From positions 1 through 64,000 of the forward strand of contig JBGSUL010000123.1 of NCBI GenBank assembly GCA_041736155.1: a stretch of 64,000 nucleotides of DNA, given 5' to 3'. Position 1 is the first letter of the stretch; each line of letters begins with the position of its first letter. Below the pieces are notes generated by a model. That model did not search any database. It saw only the letters and a program-made list of their open reading frames with translations, and was not told the origin of the DNA. Position numbers and translations under genes: made by a program. Below, one piece after another: positions 60,984-64,000 of the stretch. This stretch comes from JANPLN01 sp041736155. Its GTDB lineage: Bacteria; Bdellovibrionota; Bdellovibrionia; Bdellovibrionales; JAGQZY01.

Positions 60984-61940
60984 ATGTATAACTACAACCA
61001 TCTGTATTACTTCTATATTACGGCAAAGTCGGGCGGTGTAACGGCTGCGGCTAAACATTTGCGCATCAGTCAACCATCGCTCAGTAGCCAGCTCAAAGTG
61101 CTGGAGGACGTTTTGGAGATTAAACTCTTTCAAAAGGTAGGCCGCGTGAATGAATTAACTCGTGCTGGTCTAGTGATGTACGGATTTTGTCGACAGATGT
61201 TTGAACTCGTCGAGGAAATGTCAGAAGTTCTTTTGCAAAAGGTTCCGTCGGCGACGAGAAGAATCTATATCGGTGTCTCAGAGGAAGTCGATCGTCCCAT
61301 AGTGGCAGAGGTTGTGAGTCATTTTTTGAAAAGCCAAAGTTTAAGCCAGAGGCCCAAGATCACAGTGGTTGCGGGCAGTCATGAACAACTTGTTGAGCGA
61401 CTTAAATTTCGCGAGATCGATGTCATGATCAGTGAGTTGGTGATGACCGATCCCGATCTTATGAATCTTTCAAGGGTTGAGGTTCCTGTGGCCCTTGTTT
61501 GTTCGAGCCAATGGAAAATGAAATCTAATATTAAAAACCTCAAGGCCTCGGCAGCCATTGCTGAGATTGTTGGGGGTGAAATTGCCCAATGGGTGATGCC
61601 GTCTTCAAAATTTAAATTGCGTGCCGAAATAGATCAATTCTTTGAAGCGAACCAGTTGAAGGGACGAATTGTTTTTGAAAGTGATGTGATGGCATCGCTC
61701 GTGCGCTCGGTGATTGATGGAATTGGTTTAGCGTTTTTACCCTTGCTGTATGTCGGTCGCGAAATTCGCGAAAAGTCTCTGCGTGCACTGGGCCCAAAAG
61801 ACGGCTATTGGAAATATCAAGTTTGGTTAGTCTGCAATCACCACAATCACGATGATCCATTGATTCAGTCCTTTGCAAATTCATTCAAGGTCGTGTGTGA
61901 AGTTTTTCATTCTCAACTCATAAAAAAAAGAAAGCGTTGA
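60984..61940 (+). CDS. LysR-family regulator, NhaR-like
   Basis: 318 residues. The N-terminal winged HTH is MYNYNHLYYFYITAKSGGVT, then AAAKHLRISQPSLSSQLKVL; the C-terminal periplasmic-binding-like domain spans about 90-300. NYNHLYYF and the FQKVGRVNELT wing match NhaR-type activators, of which Bdellovibrio relatives carry many. The region before the ATG is very AT-rich without a Shine-Dalgarno sequence, so a leaderless start is possible. Confidence 0.85.
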   Translation: MYNYNHLYYFYITAKSGGVTAAAKHLRISQPSLSSQLKVLEDVLEIKLFQKVGRVNELTRAGLVMYGFCRQMFELVEEMSEVLLQKVPSATRRIYIGVSEEVDRPIVAEVVSHFLKSQSLSQRPKITVVAGSHEQLVERLKFREIDVMISELVMTDPDLMNLSRVEVPVALVCSSQWKMKSNIKNLKASAAIAEIVGGEIAQWVMPSSKFKLRAEIDQFFEANQLKGRIVFESDVMASLVRSVIDGIGLAFLPLLYVGREIREKSLRALGPKDGYWKYQVWLVCNHHNHDDPLIQSFANSFKVVCEVFHSQLIKKRKR

Positions 61941-62094
61941 ATACATTGACAGAATCATCCTCTATTCGGATTTTTTGAAAATTTGTCCGGAATACCTTAT
62001 ACAAAAGATACTAAAAAATTTGACATGCCAGAAATAATTACAACTCCAAGAGTGGAGCGTTGTCGAGCACGATGGGAGCGAGGTACTTCTTGGG

Positions 62095-62111
62095 AGCCTA
62101 ATAAGGAGGCT
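62095..62111 (+). promoter_or_regulatory. Hairpin overlapping the ribosome site of the 62115 gene
   Basis: AGCCT-AATAAGG-AGGCT forms a 5-6 bp stem, and its right arm includes part of the AAGGAGG ribosome site that precedes the ATG at 62115. It could partly mask translation start; this is inferred from base pairing alone. Confidence 0.3.
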
Positions 62112-62114
62112 TAC

Positions 62115-63980
62115 ATGGTTAAGCAAATCATTTCGTTTTCTGTAGTGATGTCTATGGTGTTTTCCTCAGCTGCACAAGTTCCGGGAATTCAACCCCCACC
62201 AGGGTTTCAACCAATACAGCCGCTCTTTCAGCCAACAGGTCAAAAACCTACAGAGCCGCCCGCAAATTCATTTGGTTTAGGCAATTTGGGTTCGATTGGA
62301 GATTTATCACTTGATGTCTTAAAACTCTGTAAACTGAACGGTGACAGCGACCTCTACAGATCAATGGTACAACAAAATAAACCACAAGCGTCTGCGCAAG
62401 TTGCACAGAACGTGGATGTTACGGTGCGATCAGCAATGAGTCGTGTATATAGCCGGACTCATTCATCCGCAAAGGCACAAGCTGCGGTGGCTGATGTTCT
62501 TGAAAAACACGGTTGTGATTCCTCAGTCCCTGAGCAAATCGAATACAGTGAATGGATAGGAAAATCGGAAACCGACATGGCTATGGAGCAGCTCTTATCG
62601 AAGTCGTCCATGCCGTCGAGTGAAGGTTTGGGAAATGGTAACCCACTTCAGACGGCAGCGCCTTCGGCAGCAGAATCACGTTGGCAAAATATAGGCTTTA
62701 AAGGTGATTGTGCTAAAGCTCGAACGACTTTGGCGGGAGTATGTTCGGGAGAAATAAATCCGCAGAAAATGATGAGCGAGGCGAGCTCCAGCGGAATCAC
62801 TTATGAAGATCAAGTATCATTGGGATGGGTTGGTTTGGGTGTTATGATTGCGGGCGGAACTTTGGCATACAATATGTACCAAGATCACAAAAAGCAGGAA
62901 ACTGCGGCGCAAAATGCAACGCTTATGCGTGAGAACAGAGAGCTCACCGAGAGAAATCAAGAATATCAGACTCAAATCAAAGAATTAAAAGAAGAATTAA
63001 AGCCTCGACCGGGAGGCTTTGGGGAATTTGTTCCGCAAATCTCTCCTGAGGAAGCTCAGAGCAATAGAGATGCGATTGCTCAGCGTGAGCAGGCAATTAA
63101 AGAAAATAAAGAAAAAATCGCAGAGAATACAGAAGTCATCAACGCGACGAACGCTAACTATGAACCTCCCAAGCCGGATAAACCTTCTGATGATGATAAT
63201 GATCTTAGAGATCCGGTAGAGCGCTACAATCAGTTCGTGGAATATTCATGGAAACCATTTCAGACACAATTAGTAGTTCAATACGAAAAAGCCTGTGGAG
63301 TAAGAACAGATGATGAGTTGACGTTACATCAACCATCAGAACAGCCAGAAGCCTTCGTGAAAGAAACGTGTAATATGGGTGCTGCAATGGCGGAAGTAAA
63401 TGAATTGGGTCGTATGGGTCCGTCTAATGATCCTTACGCGGACCTTTCGCAAGATATGTATGCGCCAATCGACAATAGAGTCTCAAATGCTCTTATGAAC
63501 ATGCCAGTCTGTCGTGAACAACCGTGTAGTGCCGCTCAGATGGATAGATACTATAAGTCAAAGGGCTTTGAGGGCGGTGAAGCTGAGTTTTGTGCAGTCT
63601 CTAAGCTTCCATCCTGCGCGACAGACAAACAGCTGGATGAAATGACTGAGGGAACAAACATCATTGGAAATGAATTAACGAATAACACCTATGAGAAATT
63701 TTTAAATTCTAAAAAGAACATGGATAGCTGTTTAGGTTCTTCCGATCCGGCGGCCTGTGTGATGTCCCAGAGCTTGGGGTCAGGGGCAACAGTGCAACCG
63801 AAACAGAAAGATCCATTGCCTCAATTCAATAACCACAATTCAAAGCCGTTCAAATCTAGTGAGAATTTTTTCGAATCGTGCAAGGATAGCGACGATGTCA
63901 TAGGTTGCATGAGGGAAATGAAAGAGGCTGCGCAAGCACAGCTTGTCAAAAGACTACAAGATAATGTTGTAGGTCAGTGA
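62115..63980 (+). CDS. Large exported coiled-coil protein of unknown function
   Basis: 621 residues. Signal peptide (QIISFSVVMSMVFSSAA), a Pro/Gln-rich N-terminal region (PPPGFQPIQPLFQP), a cysteine-bearing helical part (KLCKLNGD, EKHGCDSSVP, FKGDCAKARTTLAGVCS), one membrane helix (about 243-262, LGWVGLGVMIAGGTLAYNMY), a strong coiled coil (about 265-355, RENRELTERNQEYQTQIKEL) and a C-terminal Cys-rich domain (PVCREQPCSAAQ, EFCAVSKLPSCATD, DSCLG, ESCKD). AAGGAGG fixes the start at 62115. No family recognised; the window ends 20 bases after it. Confidence 0.7.
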   Translation: MVKQIISFSVVMSMVFSSAAQVPGIQPPPGFQPIQPLFQPTGQKPTEPPANSFGLGNLGSIGDLSLDVLKLCKLNGDSDLYRSMVQQNKPQASAQVAQNVDVTVRSAMSRVYSRTHSSAKAQAAVADVLEKHGCDSSVPEQIEYSEWIGKSETDMAMEQLLSKSSMPSSEGLGNGNPLQTAAPSAAESRWQNIGFKGDCAKARTTLAGVCSGEINPQKMMSEASSSGITYEDQVSLGWVGLGVMIAGGTLAYNMYQDHKKQETAAQNATLMRENRELTERNQEYQTQIKELKEELKPRPGGFGEFVPQISPEEAQSNRDAIAQREQAIKENKEKIAENTEVINATNANYEPPKPDKPSDDDNDLRDPVERYNQFVEYSWKPFQTQLVVQYEKACGVRTDDELTLHQPSEQPEAFVKETCNMGAAMAEVNELGRMGPSNDPYADLSQDMYAPIDNRVSNALMNMPVCREQPCSAAQMDRYYKSKGFEGGEAEFCAVSKLPSCATDKQLDEMTEGTNIIGNELTNNTYEKFLNSKKNMDSCLGSSDPAACVMSQSLGSGATVQPKQKDPLPQFNNHNSKPFKSSENFFESCKDSDDVIGCMREMKEAAQAQLVKRLQDNVVGQ

Positions 63981-64000
63981 GATTTTAGCGTTTCCCATCA

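Noticed and set aside
1..64000. CRISPR arrays, tRNA or rRNA genes, transposases, prophage genes
   Set aside because: None found when reading both strands; no spaced direct repeats, cloverleaf sequences or transposase motifs were recognised.

Overview
The window is a gene-dense stretch of chromosome (about 45-50% GC by eye) from a Gram-negative heterotroph. Many adjacent genes are joined by ATGA or TAATG overlaps. There are many Sec signal peptides and lipoproteins of unknown family, a cbb3 oxidase operon with a CcoN-CcoO fusion, a NhaR-like LysR regulator and a BlaI/M56 pair. This mix fits Bdellovibrionota (Bdellovibrio-like bacteria), but that is an inference, because no rRNA, tRNA or other phylogenetic marker gene is present. 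I saw no CRISPR array, prophage, transposase or tRNA.

Layout. 0-1.1 kb: a DMT transporter, a small secreted protein and a 3' remnant of a second DMT gene. 1.1-3.5 kb: queF-queD-queE-yecM operon for the queuosine precursor, with a terminator-like hairpin just before queF and two palindromic repeats apparently inserted in frame in queE. 3.5-9.5 kb: HPF-like protein, Hsp20, galE, ceramidase-like protein, pirin, DUF1304, CPXCG protein, and a stomatin/NfeD pair. 9.6-13.3 kb: MoxR-DUF58-transglutaminase operon. 13.4-17.3 kb: greB, an ABC-F ATPase head-to-head with a parvulin, a 138-bp near-perfect palindrome, azlCD and a small secreted protein. 17.4-21.8 kb: an overlapping trio of COG4389 membrane protein, Na/Pi cotransporter and an RsmH-like methyltransferase. 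21.8-26 kb: one 1378-residue lipoprotein combining B-lectin, LamG-like and dihaem peroxidase modules. 26-28.4 kb: secreted proteins and an AlkC-like glycosylase.

28.4-36.4 kb is a respiratory block read leftward: fnr-like regulator, then ccoI-ccoS-ccoNO-ccoQ-ccoP-ccoG and a SafE-like membrane gene, nearly all overlapping. 36.4-39.3 kb holds a DODA-type dioxygenase, an LpxO-like hydroxylase, a TMEM165/GDT1 protein and a hypothetical. 39.3-43.5 kb is a sulfide/persulfide locus: an ArsR-type regulator, an MBL-rhodanese persulfide dioxygenase, a split YeeE/YedE transporter and a TSUP permease, opposite osmC and a second TSUP gene broken by one in-frame stop. 43.6-47.8 kb holds a secreted protein, an SDR remnant, a CoA-transferase, a nitroreductase and an ArsR/AHSA1 pair.

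48-57.3 kb is an accessory block of about ten exported or lipid-anchored proteins with no family I recognise, ending in two regulator-like genes and another exported protein. 57.4-59.5 kb carries the most striking unit: a 42-bp perfect palindrome, a BlaI-type repressor, and a BlaR1-like M56 membrane protease whose sensor domain is replaced by a lytic-transglycosylase (SLT) domain. The rest holds a DUF2799 lipoprotein, a 38-residue membrane peptide, a CsbD protein, a NhaR-like regulator and a large exported coiled-coil protein.
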